Shown in pieces: positions 55,376 to 64,000 of a stretch of DNA of 64,000 nucleotides; the first letter of the stretch is position 1; each line of letters starts with the position of its first letter. This DNA comes from Pterois miles. Taxonomy: Eukaryota > Chordata > Actinopteri > Perciformes > Scorpaenidae. The notes under the pieces are model-generated. The model was not told the DNA's origin, did no database searches, and worked only from the letters and a program-made list of their open reading frames with translations. Location of the stretch: NCBI GenBank assembly GCA_947000775.1, contig CAMQGK010000416.1, positions 1,246,001 to 1,310,000 on the forward strand. The letters run 5' to 3'. The position numbers and the translations under genes were made by a program.

Positions 55376-55730
55376 ACACTGGGGTATGGGACCCTGTAGG
55401 CCAGTCAATGGTTGCTGGAGAAAAGGTGCCAGTCCTGGGCTGTGGGCCCTTTCGGTGTCAAGCTCTGTCAGTCAGTGCATGCTGCTCCTCCCAGGGCTCT
55501 CATCCTCTCCACAACCCCGGCCATCCCCTCCTCCAGTCCCCACAGGCCCATCAAAGGCTGATTTTCCACGCCAGCGGGCCAGCCGAGGAGGCTCGCAGCC
55601 AGGGACAGGTGGGAGGCAGGGGAGGCAGGGGAAGGCTGAGGAGGCCGGTGAGGCAGCATCTGAGCCTGGGAAGGGTGCTGGGCTCCAGCCAGTAACTGAA
55701 CTGAAAATAGTCCTGCACTGACATACAGGC
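55376..55730. promoter_or_regulatory. G/C-rich block, candidate conserved element
   Basis: The block is G/C-rich with overlapping long frames on both strands (111 codons sense, 111 antisense), as expected when stop codons are rare in G/C-rich DNA. No protein similarity is recognised. A purine-rich repeat-like AGGCAGGGGAGGCAGGGGA lies at 55615-55633. Confidence 0.3.
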
Positions 55731-55794
55731 CTGAAGGTGCATGTGGCTTCAACCACACACAGAATTTACCTTGCATCAACAAACACATGCACCA

Positions 55795-55960
55795 CAAAGC
55801 CATTAGATTTTAATGGGATCTATTTATTGACGTTATGGCACTCCCACATCAATAAAACATTAAAAAATGTTGAAGCGACACACTTCATAAATCAGTTTAA
55901 CAACATACTATTTCGGCATCTGCAGTGGACATAACTCCATATGGATTTTATAGACATATA
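55795..55960. promoter_or_regulatory. A/T-rich candidate conserved element
   Basis: ATTAGATTTTAATGGGATC, ATTGACGTTATGGCACTCCC and AACAACATACTATTTCGGC form a repeat-free block with isolated CpGs. The call is texture-based. Confidence 0.25.
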
Positions 55961-56109
55961 CTGTACACAGTATACTGCAATAAAGTGTGAGCTACATCTG
56001 AACAGACAAAAGCACATAATTCGAACTCATAACATTGTGAATTTGAGCCTGTCCTATATTTGCTTTTGTTTCAGCTGATCTGAAAAAAGGATAAAAATCA
56101 GTGTCCATC

Positions 56110-56535
56110 CTCTGCAAAGGGTTAAGTCGGTATCACACCGGTGAGGCCACTCAAGCCATTGAACCTATTTTCCTCCCAGTCTCCCAGTCCCCCGTCCTTT
56201 TTAGATTTTAAACTTCCCCTGCCACCTTCTATTTTATGTCGGTGTAAATGAGTTCCCTCACAAAATCTATAGCGCGTCTTTAAAAAGCGATAACTCTCAT
56301 GGCGGTGCCGTGACATTGACCCCCCTAGCAGGGCAGTTCCGGTTCAGTGCCCAGGCCTCATGCTCGCCAAACACACACAAACACATACACGACACACACG
56401 CTCATATATCCACACACACACATAGAGGGCCAGACCCCAGGTGCACCAAGAGGAGCAGTTAAATTTCATCATTACCCTTTCTTCCCCGTGTTGGAGCTTT
56501 TTATAGGGCCTTTTTACGGCCCGCTCTGAAGGTGC
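56110..56535. promoter_or_regulatory. Candidate conserved noncoding element pair
   Basis: Block one (56120-56350) contains AAGTCGGTATCACACCGGTG, AATCTATAGCGCGTC and GGCGGTGCCGTGACATTGAC. Block two (56430-56535) contains TTATAGGGCCTTTTTACGGC. A CA-rich spacer (56370-56420) separates them. CpGs are well retained. No coding frame spans the block. Confidence 0.4.
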
Positions 56536-56559
56536 CACTCTGGTCCCAACGGTGCACAG

Positions 56560-56801
56560 GAGAGAGATAGATAGATGGAGAGGGACGTGGAGAGGGGAAG
56601 ACAAGAGGGGAGGGTGGAGGAAGGAGAGCTGTACGAGTGGGGAAAGAAGGAGGAGGAGGTGAGAAAGCGTGCATGAACGCCCACAAACATGCACACTGTC
56701 AGACGTACAAGCAAAGCAAGTAGGGCACTAGGGAGCGAGAAAAAAAGAGAAATGGCACGAGAAAGACTTGAGAGGGAGAAAAGAAAGGAAGGGGGCAGAG
56801 G

Positions 56802-56845
<44 letters not shown>
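56560..56845. repeat. Long purine-rich tract with (GA)n core
   Basis: The plus strand is strongly purine-biased for nearly 300 bases and ends in a pure (GA)n run of about 42 bases (56803-56844). A GATA-repeat patch (GATAGATAGATGG) lies near 56565. Such tracts can form triplex DNA. Confidence 0.85.
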
Positions 56846-56846
<1 letters not shown>

Positions 56847-57120
56847 CCATCAGTTGTCAGTGTGACTGCTGGCTGATATAAAAACAGTGGCGAGGGTGGC
56901 GGATAAGGCGGATGATGAATGGGCTGGAGACACTCATCCATCCCACTGAAGGATTTGCGGCCAGGGAGTCATGTACAGACACATCTAAAGAAGAAAGGAC
57001 TGAATGTGTGTGTGTGTATGTGAGGGGGGGATGTTGGTGGTTGTGTGTGTTTTAGGAAGGTGTGACGGACCATTGATAGAAAGATGGGACAAGGCAGAAA
57101 TAAGGTTTTCACTACAAATA

Positions 57121-57147
57121 TGTGTGTGTGTGTGTGTGTGTGTGTGT
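57121..57147. repeat. (GT)n microsatellite
   Basis: Pure TG run of 27 bases; a shorter one lies at 57006-57018. Confidence 0.9.
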
Positions 57148-57237
57148 ATCTGAATGTGTGCTTAGTTTTAGCTAGTCAGTACACGTCAGTGTTATGCTAG
57201 GATACTGGACATGCACGTGTGCATACTTCTATGACAA

Positions 57238-57364
57238 ACCCCTCTGTGGCAGTGACGATGACAGGCCTCTACCCTGGAAGATGTATGGCGATGCTGCTGT
57301 CTAACTCTGTACAGGCCCATCCATATCCCTCACTGCTATCACCACTGTCCAACTCTGTTTTATA
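57238..57364 (+). repeat. Duplicated segment, copy 1 (pair with 58737-58842)
   Basis: The segment has ACAGGCCCATCCATATCCC and CTGGAAGATGTATGGCGATG, matching ACAGGCCCATCCATATCCC and CTGGAAGATATATGGTGATG in copy 2. By eye about 85% of ~97 aligned bases are identical. Copy 1 has an extra 8 bases (near 57303-57310). Both copies are in the same orientation, 1.5 kb apart. Whether this is a local duplication or a dispersed element is open. Confidence 0.75.
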
Positions 57365-57369
57365 GCACC

Positions 57370-58736
57370 AAACAGTGGCCATAATGACACTAGGACTTGG
57401 AACATGTCAGGATGGAGTAGATTGATTGGTAAACATACTCACTTGCCTGAGATACACTTGTACATCATTGTCCTGATTTTCAGGGAGGGGCTGTAATGGA
57501 GGTTAAATTATAGTTGAAGCTTGGTCAAATGCTGGATTTTGACAGTGTTTCTATTGCACGGTGGCCAACTTGTGGAAATATGGTGCCGAAAAATGCACAT
57601 GGCTAGAAAATGCAATCCTCATTGATACATTGTAAAATATGAAATATTTACCATAGATTCTCACATAGAGGCAGGTATTCAAATAAGGCCCAAGTCTTAA
57701 ATAATAGCCCAAGGAAATTAAAGGCTGGTAAAAGCATACTATTGGGTAACATGGTAAATTCTGCGTAATGAGCAATTCCACAGCATTAATTCACCAGTAA
57801 AATTATACAACCGTGTCACATGCCCCTCTGCTCCTCTTAGTTCTCTTTTTAACAAATACTTTTTTCAAAATAATTAAATAAAAGCCTACCAGAAAGTATA
57901 GGATGATTACTCCCCTTGAACATTTTAACGCTTTTAATGTGGTACATCTGTGCAGGAAATGATTTTTTTGTAGATAGTAACTAAAACAAATGGCAAAAGA
58001 GACATTGACTCATACTTGCATTATAAAGAATTCATCAAAATTAAGACAACATGTAAAATTTAAGTTTGCATTAACAGCAAAGAGCATCAACAGCTAATTA
58101 AAATGGAAGCAGATCAAGAAACTGGGACGCTTCTGACTAAAACAATATAATGCACAGGAAACAAAGGCCTGTGTCTGCATGCTCTAAATAAAGGCCTAAT
58201 ACTCCCTGTAGTTAAGGTTAAAAAAAAAAAAAGAGAGGTAACTTCAAGCCACTGTAGCCATTTTCACTGAGACTGTCTATTTTTTTTCATACAAAAATAT
58301 ATGCAATCACAAAAATACATGTTAAATTTACATAGTGGCTTTAAATGCTACATTGAAGTCCATGTCAAGTAGGTCAGCCTGGTGCCTTCTTTAGTCTTTT
58401 TTTTTTTTTTCTTTAACTTTCTAATGTAAACTTAGAAAATGTTTACAGCTTCCAGCTCCAGTGTAAAATTTATTGTGCATGATGTGCACATACATGTCAC
58501 CTGAGCAGATCAAAGAAAAGACATAATTTCCCAACACAATGCACTGGCAATAGTGTATGAAATGGTTTTGAGTAGCCTCAGAATTATCATGTTGGTCAGC
58601 ACTATAAAATACATGTACATTACCTTTTTAAAAATCATTTAGGTGTAAGCATTATAGGATATTGTTGTCCCTGATCCTTCAGTGGAATGAATGACATGCT
58701 CTGTGCATACCTTAATGATGCACCCATATGTTGCAG
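57370..58736. other. A/T-rich noncoding DNA between duplicated segments
   Basis: No gene. Short A and T runs occur near 58218-58232 and 58396-58411. Confidence 0.35.
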
Positions 58737-58842
58737 CACCTCTGTGACCAGCCTCTGGTCTGGAAGATATATGGTGATGCTGCTATCTACAGGCCCATCC
58801 ATATCCCCCACCGCTATCAGCACTGTCCAGTTCTGTTTTACA
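58737..58842 (+). repeat. Duplicated segment, copy 2
   Basis: This is the partner of 57238-57364. In one sense frame it stays open from about 58742 to a TGA at 58858, and a 62-codon antisense frame (58635-58823) also covers it. In copy 1 the corresponding frames are broken by the 8-base difference and stops, so selection for coding is not supported. Confidence 0.7.
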
Positions 58843-58850
58843 AAATAGCC

Positions 58851-60690
58851 TCAGACTGATCATGATGTTAACAAAACAACATAAATGTTAAGAAATCATT
58901 ATCATAGGTATGGCTTTGCTATGCACAATCTTGACCTCAGCAGAAACCTTATAGCTGAACATGTCTGCTTGCATGTAAGTCATCCAAAGTTCATGAACTT
59001 AATAATTTAAAAATACCCACAAACAGTGCTTCACCCTGACCCAATTGACCATGAGAGATAATGTCATCTAGGTGTGTTATGGGGTTGGCGAAGAGGTTCA
59101 AACTTGACTTCCACTTTCCTATGGCTGGAGTTGTCACTCATAGGAAATATTTTAGCATGCTAAATCTGCATCCTAAAAATACTGTGTTGGTTAAATAGCC
59201 CAGAGTGAGATATCTCAACATCCACTGGCCCCTTTTGGCAACAAGTATTCATGGTCACAAGAGGATGAGTCCTAACCATATACCTTTACTTTCCTCTGGT
59301 TTTCTTAATTTTTATGCAGACCAGCATTTTGTTACGTGGTGATTTTGATTAAAAACTAAAACTGGCAGTTTTTATGATGTTTTTGTGTCCCCCTTGACCT
59401 TTTTTAGTGCCACCATTAAGCCAACATTTCTTGTACACAAAAAAACATCAAACTAGTCAGATTTCAATAACATTCGTTCAAGTGCCTAAATTGATGATCC
59501 ATTTTTAATTTTAATAGCTTTTCTTCTAGCAGCATCTTCAGGACATACTTTACATTTCCTCCTGGCAAAGGCCCAAACTTCAAGAGCCTTCTCCTCTGTC
59601 TGTATCTACAAATAAAACTAACAGCATGCATTTCCATATCAACAATATTTATAGTCAATTTTCAAAGTAGGATACTTCTAAAGTAACATACAGATACACT
59701 GAACTTTTATGGAAAACAAATAACTAACTAGCACAATGCACTTAAGGCTTACATTTCAAGTTAAAGACAATAAAGAGACAATCTTCTCAATAAAATAATT
59801 AGAAAAGTGCCTCTTGCAGAAAAAGTCCAAACAGAACTTTGAACAGCCCCTTTTCTCTTTATTCATTTTATTTATTTTACTGTGACTGCCCTGCCAGTAG
59901 GTTGACTCTTAGCAGATGGATTTAGTGCCTTTCTCATGCACGCGTAGGTCCTCACTGGTGAGACAGGAATGGTGACTGGTTTAGTTTTAATAATGTTCAT
60001 TGTGCAGAAAGCTGATTCACAGTAGATCTAAGTGTGTAGTGTTACACACTAGTGTTAGACCAAGGAAAACAGTCTCAGACGTAGTCTGTAGCCAGAAAGT
60101 AGCAGGTCAGTTGTTCGCCATGTCATCTCTCTCACATCTCCTTTGCACTGTCGTTCTCTCTAGCTAACTGTCTATGCACGGTAAATAATCAATTTGATTG
60201 GCTCACTTGAGTGAAGCTATTGCTGTATTATCTGGATTAGCTGGCCCTGTGGTCTGCGAACGTCAGAAAAAAGAAACACTCCATGAAGATTATTATTTAT
60301 TCTCCTTAATTTATCAGAAATTGGTCACGAGTCCAGATTGAACCTTCATTCTGTCCAGGTCTGGACAGCGGTCCATTTGGTGATGCCCGCTCCAGGAGAT
60401 GCTACTGTGGCTTGAGACTTGTTAACCCACTGGATTCATATGGTGTGCTCTTTGACCATATCTAAGGTCTTTATACCAATTGTGGTGATGAGATGCAACA
60501 AATCGTAAAAAAAGAGTTTCAGGCAACCCCCTTTCAATTCCACCATCACAGAGGAGTTTCAGACACTGTTAGACAGTCTGGCAAGCATTCCTTTGAAGTG
60601 TATAATAAGCACAAACTGACAATTAGTACGACATTTCTCTCTGTTGGAGGCCAAATGTGTTATTTAGCAGGAAAAAAGATGTGGACTTTT
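58851..60690. other. Noncoding DNA, no gene seen
   Basis: About 1.8 kb of mostly A/T-rich sequence with no repeat or exon that I can support. Confidence 0.35.
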
Positions 60691-60699
60691 ACATAAACT

Positions 60700-61115
60700 T
60701 TTTTGTCGGTTAGAAAATCAAGCTCTCTGGTTTTGGGGCCTTCCAGGAGAAGTTCAGGCACACTGTTGCCCCTAACTAGTGCCAATGTCAGTGCCTTGTG
60801 TCTTGTGCCAGCCTCAGCAGGCGCAGGTCCTCGGCTCGCACCCCATGCCCTGGGTCTTTGCAAACTCCCCCATGTGCATATGCTCCGTATGGTTCGAGCA
60901 CAGATGCCAATTTTCCACCATCTGCCCATGCCCTGTACTTACACACAGAGGCAAGGTCTCCACTGGATAGCGACCGCCACCCATCACCTTGTCGGAGCTG
61001 AGACATTTCAAATGTTAACCTGCCGCCTGCAGGAGTCGAGAGTGATCCGCAACGGCCATGCTGAGGAGACCCTCAAATGTGCTCATGCTGAAGGGCGGAG
61101 CATGAATTCACCTCT
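60700..61115. promoter_or_regulatory. G/C-richer block, candidate conserved element
   Basis: A 174-codon sense frame (60703-61227) and several overlapping frames on both strands cross this G/C-richer stretch. The predicted protein has no recognised domain and its C-terminal part comes from pyrimidine-rich DNA. The part 61000-61110 (CGAGAGTGATCCGCAACGGC) is compact and CpG-containing. A regulatory element is more likely than an exon. Confidence 0.3.
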
Positions 61116-61129
61116 ACCATTTCATTTTG

Positions 61130-61260
61130 TATTTTTTTTTTCAGATTTCTCTCCTCCACGCTTGCCTGCTTCTCTCCACTCCTCCTTTTCTTTCTCTGCC
61201 TTCCCCCATTTCCCTCTCTTCATCTAGACTTCTCTCTAGCTCTGTGCTTCCCCCTTGCTC
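61130..61260. repeat. Pyrimidine-rich tract
   Basis: C/T-dominated sequence (TTTCTCTCCTCCACGC... CCCCATTTCCCTCTC) that keeps one frame open by composition. Confidence 0.5.
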
Positions 61261-61655
61261 GGTCTTGCAAATGGCTGCCCGCCAACGGTTTGTCTGAGGA
61301 GAAACAGATTTGAATGAAGAATGGAGACAAAAGAGGGAACAAAGAGGCAGTAAAAGGCGCTAAACACAAAGAGACGTATGCCTGTTGGAGACGCACAGTT
61401 TGTATGTGAGTGTGTTTTTCTTGTGTGTGTGTTCAAGGGTCTTACTGTACAGTGGGCAGCAGTCCAAGACGAGAGAGTAATCCTTTACCCAGGCTTTTCT
61501 ACTGGGAATGTCAGGAATAAGTCAATCATGATGATGCATGCACTCTGCTGACGACATGTACGTGTGTTCAAAGAATATCTAGGGTTTGCAGATGTGCCAG
61601 AACCCTGCTTCGGCAACACCAGGATGCAGTTTATGATGATAGGCAGATGTACATG

Positions 61656-61657
<2 letters not shown>

Positions 61658-61697
<40 letters not shown>
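61658..61697. repeat. (CA)n microsatellite
   Basis: Uninterrupted CA run of about 40 bases. Confidence 0.95.
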
Positions 61698-61700
<3 letters not shown>

Positions 61701-61839
61701 CCACAGACATTTACACACACATGTAAAGCCATGGAGGCAAGGCCAGATAAGCAGATTATTTGAAGGAAGCATTATTCGCTGTATGAATGCAATAATTGGT
61801 TTCATTATTTGGTGGGAATTTCAGCAACACTAAATGAAG

Positions 61840-62220
61840 CATTAGATAGTGTTTGGGTCCCCAAAGCAGGCTGGAGTTGTGCGCTTAGCTCGCCCACCAT
61901 GGGCCTGTGTTTACAGGATGTTTTTTACAGCCCTTATCTCAAATCACAGCAAACACAGCTGCTTCTGCTGCTGTTTTGTTTAAAGGTGGTGTTTCAGCAA
62001 AAGAATTCAACAATTTGAGGATATTTGGTTCATTTCTTCAGCCAGCTTGAGTGTCTATGTTGTCGTGCTTTATGTGTGTGTATATCCTCTCTGTCAGGGG
62101 AAACAGTGGTGGGCGGGCTGAGAGGTGGAGAGGCCTACTTTAACGGTCTTTTGAAGGAGATAAATGGCTTACAGATGGCCCAATCAATATATTCAAATTA
62201 GACACAGAGTCTAGCAATGA
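61840..62220. promoter_or_regulatory. Candidate conserved noncoding blocks
   Basis: Two compact blocks, 61850-61985 (GGGCCTGTGTTTACAGGATG) and 62095-62215 (GGCCTACTTTAACGGTC, GATGGCCCAATCAATATATT), contrast with A/T-rich flanks. No frame is maintained across either. The call is texture-based. Confidence 0.3.
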
Positions 62221-63540
62221 GCATTGAGCAGAGACCTGGGGTGGGGGTGGTGGGGTAGCTGCATCACCTCAGGTCATGATACACAACAAAGATGCAACCT
62301 CAGACCTGGACGCAATTACATGTCAGTGTGCTTTTCAGTGTGATACTGAATAATCTGATGTACATAAAACCAAATTAAAATCATGAAGCTGTATATATCC
62401 TTTCAATAAAAAAGAAGTGTCATAATGTTAAATGAACATACCCAGAAAGTTTGCTGTAAACATCTACAGTAAATAATATAGGCCAAACGTGAACAAGGAA
62501 AAGAGTTTAGCAAAATGTTAATTTTGCATTTAAAACAGATAGTTAATCATTTATTGATTATTCACAACAAATCTCAGAAACTAAAATGTCTACTAAAAAA
62601 ATTATAGAGAGCTATTTTCTCAATTTTAAAATGTTGGTAAAAACTCAATGAATGCTGCAAATAACAAATGACATTGTTTGTTATTTCAACAGTTTCAACA
62701 ATTCATAAGATTGGAAAATATAAGCTGTAATTCAGTACAGAACAACAGAACAAATATCAATGAAGCAGTATATGATATGATATGATAACAAAACCTCACA
62801 TCATATCAAAGACACTTTGATGGTTTGGTCCTTCCTAGCTTGCTAACTAACAACCTTTAGCCAAAACCAGGAAGCCTTGGAGTTAGTGAAATGCAGATGT
62901 TTTCACTTTTAATGGAGCTTGGTTTCCCTTCTAATTTTGGTACGCTCAGCTGTGCGTCAAAGGCCCTTTTCCGTCACGGACACAGACGTGACAAAACTAG
63001 CAATCTTTTCATATAACTCTGGGTAAGATGGCAGACAAGCATATTTCTGAAAGTGTCTAAAGGGTAAAACCCAGGTGACACAGGGAACATCAGCAGCACG
63101 TGGCAGCTCGGGAACCTGTTGTTTTAGTTGTTGTTTTTTGTTTTTTTGTTATTTTGGTGGCCATGTCTGGTGTGCCAGATTAGAGCAGACACACAGCCCA
63201 CGTGAGCAGTGCAGCTCGACTTGCATGTCAGCCGCATCTCTTCTAAAGATTCAAGGTCTCGCCTATTTTACCACAAGCTGTGCGGTTCACAGCAACAGAC
63301 AGTGAAAGTCAGTGAGTATTGATATCATCCCAGCAACATTACTATACTTTCATGTCAAAATAAAAGCCGTTGAGTAGTTTTTGTTTTTCCTGTGGACGGA
63401 AGTCATGCGATGCTTATATTCTGAAATATTTACAGAACAGGGCTTCACTTTAATTGTGGATTATTAGTGTTATTTACAAATGAGTACAGACTTCTAAGCC
63501 TTTTCCAGTTTAAAATAAAAATAAATTACATTTTTAATGA
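62221..63540. other. A/T-rich noncoding DNA
   Basis: ATATGATATGATATGAT lies at about 62770-62785. The segment 62810-63010 may be repeat-derived but was not classified. No exon was found. Confidence 0.35.
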
Positions 63541-63554
63541 AATGAAATGGCCAT

Positions 63555-63725
63555 TATGAAAGGCAAACTCTGTGCAGAAAGAAAGGGTTGGCAGCAGCAG
63601 CACTGCAGTATGGATGCTGCCAGTGTGGACGCCACACACAAGAGACATGCAGCCGGTCAGCGAGGCAGCCGTCACACTGCTGACACGTGCAGTCTGGTCC
63701 AAGCATAACACACACTGACAACATA
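63555..63725 (+). repeat. Dispersed repeat, copy 2 of a pair with 6715-6905
   Basis: GAAAGGCAAACTCTGTGCAG and GAAAGGGTTGGCAG match the opening of copy 1, and GGCAGCCGTCAC corresponds to AGCAGCCATCAG. Antisense frames of 61 and 69 codons lie over it but are not preserved in copy 1. Confidence 0.6.
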
Positions 63726-64000
63726 TGTTGCCTGTAAAAGTTAAAACAACAGCCTTTTGCCATTTTTAATGCAAAAGCATAACTACAGGTAAGCGTACGC
63801 TAAGCATATAGGAGTCACACTTAAAGTACAGTAGAGCATATATATTGTGTGTATGTATACTGTATGTACTGTACATGTATTATGTATAGAATTATATAAT
63901 TGATGATTGTGTTCAATAAATGAATCCACTGCATGTGTTTTCTCGTACTACTCTGATTTCTTTACCATCTTGTGAGAAATAAGAGAATAACTCCTCCTTT
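63726..64000. other. A/T-rich noncoding DNA at window end
   Basis: TGTAC/TGTAT-rich words occur at 63850-63890. No gene or repeat boundary is visible before the window ends. Confidence 0.35.

Noticed and set aside
60703..61227. 174-codon sense frame
   Set aside because: It lies in G/C-rich then pyrimidine-rich DNA where stops are rare. Several frames on both strands overlap it and no domain is seen.
1..64000. CRISPR arrays, operons, Shine-Dalgarno sites, riboswitches, bacterial insertion sequences
   Set aside because: The sequence is eukaryotic. The tandem repeats are microsatellites or degenerate units without regular unique spacers.

Overview
This window reads as vertebrate nuclear DNA, most likely from a percomorph teleost fish. 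I could support no protein-coding exon, structural RNA gene, CRISPR array or prokaryote-type feature in it. The evidence for a fish is indirect. The DNA is A/T-rich and has many (CA/GT)n, (GA)n and poly(A/T) microsatellites. It also carries mobile-element relics of types common in teleosts: tRNA-headed SINEs, L2/Rex1-like LINE reverse-transcriptase fragments, a DIRS/Ngaro-type tyrosine-recombinase retrotransposon relic, hAT-like non-autonomous elements with TAGGGCT ends, and fold-back elements. Long open frames are few (the largest is 186 codons), lie mostly in repeats or simple sequence, and show no exon-like structure. The window is probably a gene desert or the inside of a very large intron.

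Layout. 0-9 kb: mostly unique A/T-rich sequence, with a SINE (3.5-3.9 kb), a hAT-like element with a near-perfect 8-bp target duplication (4.37-4.84 kb), and conserved-looking blocks at 5.5-5.9 and 7.9-8.2 kb. 9-18 kb: a decayed LINE reverse transcriptase, G/C-richer blocks near 10-11.3 kb, a fold-back element with a LINE tail inserted in one arm (12.1-12.6 kb), and further dispersed repeats. 18-30 kb: a 0.5-kb degenerate TAG-triplet tract, microsatellites, and blocks of unusual complexity at 22.3, 25.4-26.7 and 28.5-29.2 kb. 30-44 kb: the most transposon-rich part, with two SINEs, the DIRS-like relic, many copies of one dispersed family (called family B here), and a ~1.5-kb fold-back element with nested insertions. 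44-64 kb: a homeodomain-type and GATA-type motif block (45.4-45.9 kb), a second hAT-like copy with its target duplication, a SINE nested in family B, an L2-type reverse-transcriptase fragment, a compound (TA)n tract, and conserved-looking blocks at 48.1, 51.5, 52.8-53.1, 56.1-56.5 and 61.8-62.2 kb.

No genes work together here. The functional content, if any, is likely to be cis-regulatory. Candidate regulatory blocks were picked by eye for high complexity, absence of repeats, retained CpGs and clustered AT-core motifs. That is weak evidence until compared with other fish genomes. Repeat-family letters (A-E) are local names for this annotation, and transposon class is stated only where ends, target duplications or protein motifs can be seen. 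I found no previously undescribed biological system. The best second looks are the nested and fold-back elements, the DIRS-like relic and the motif-dense noncoding blocks.
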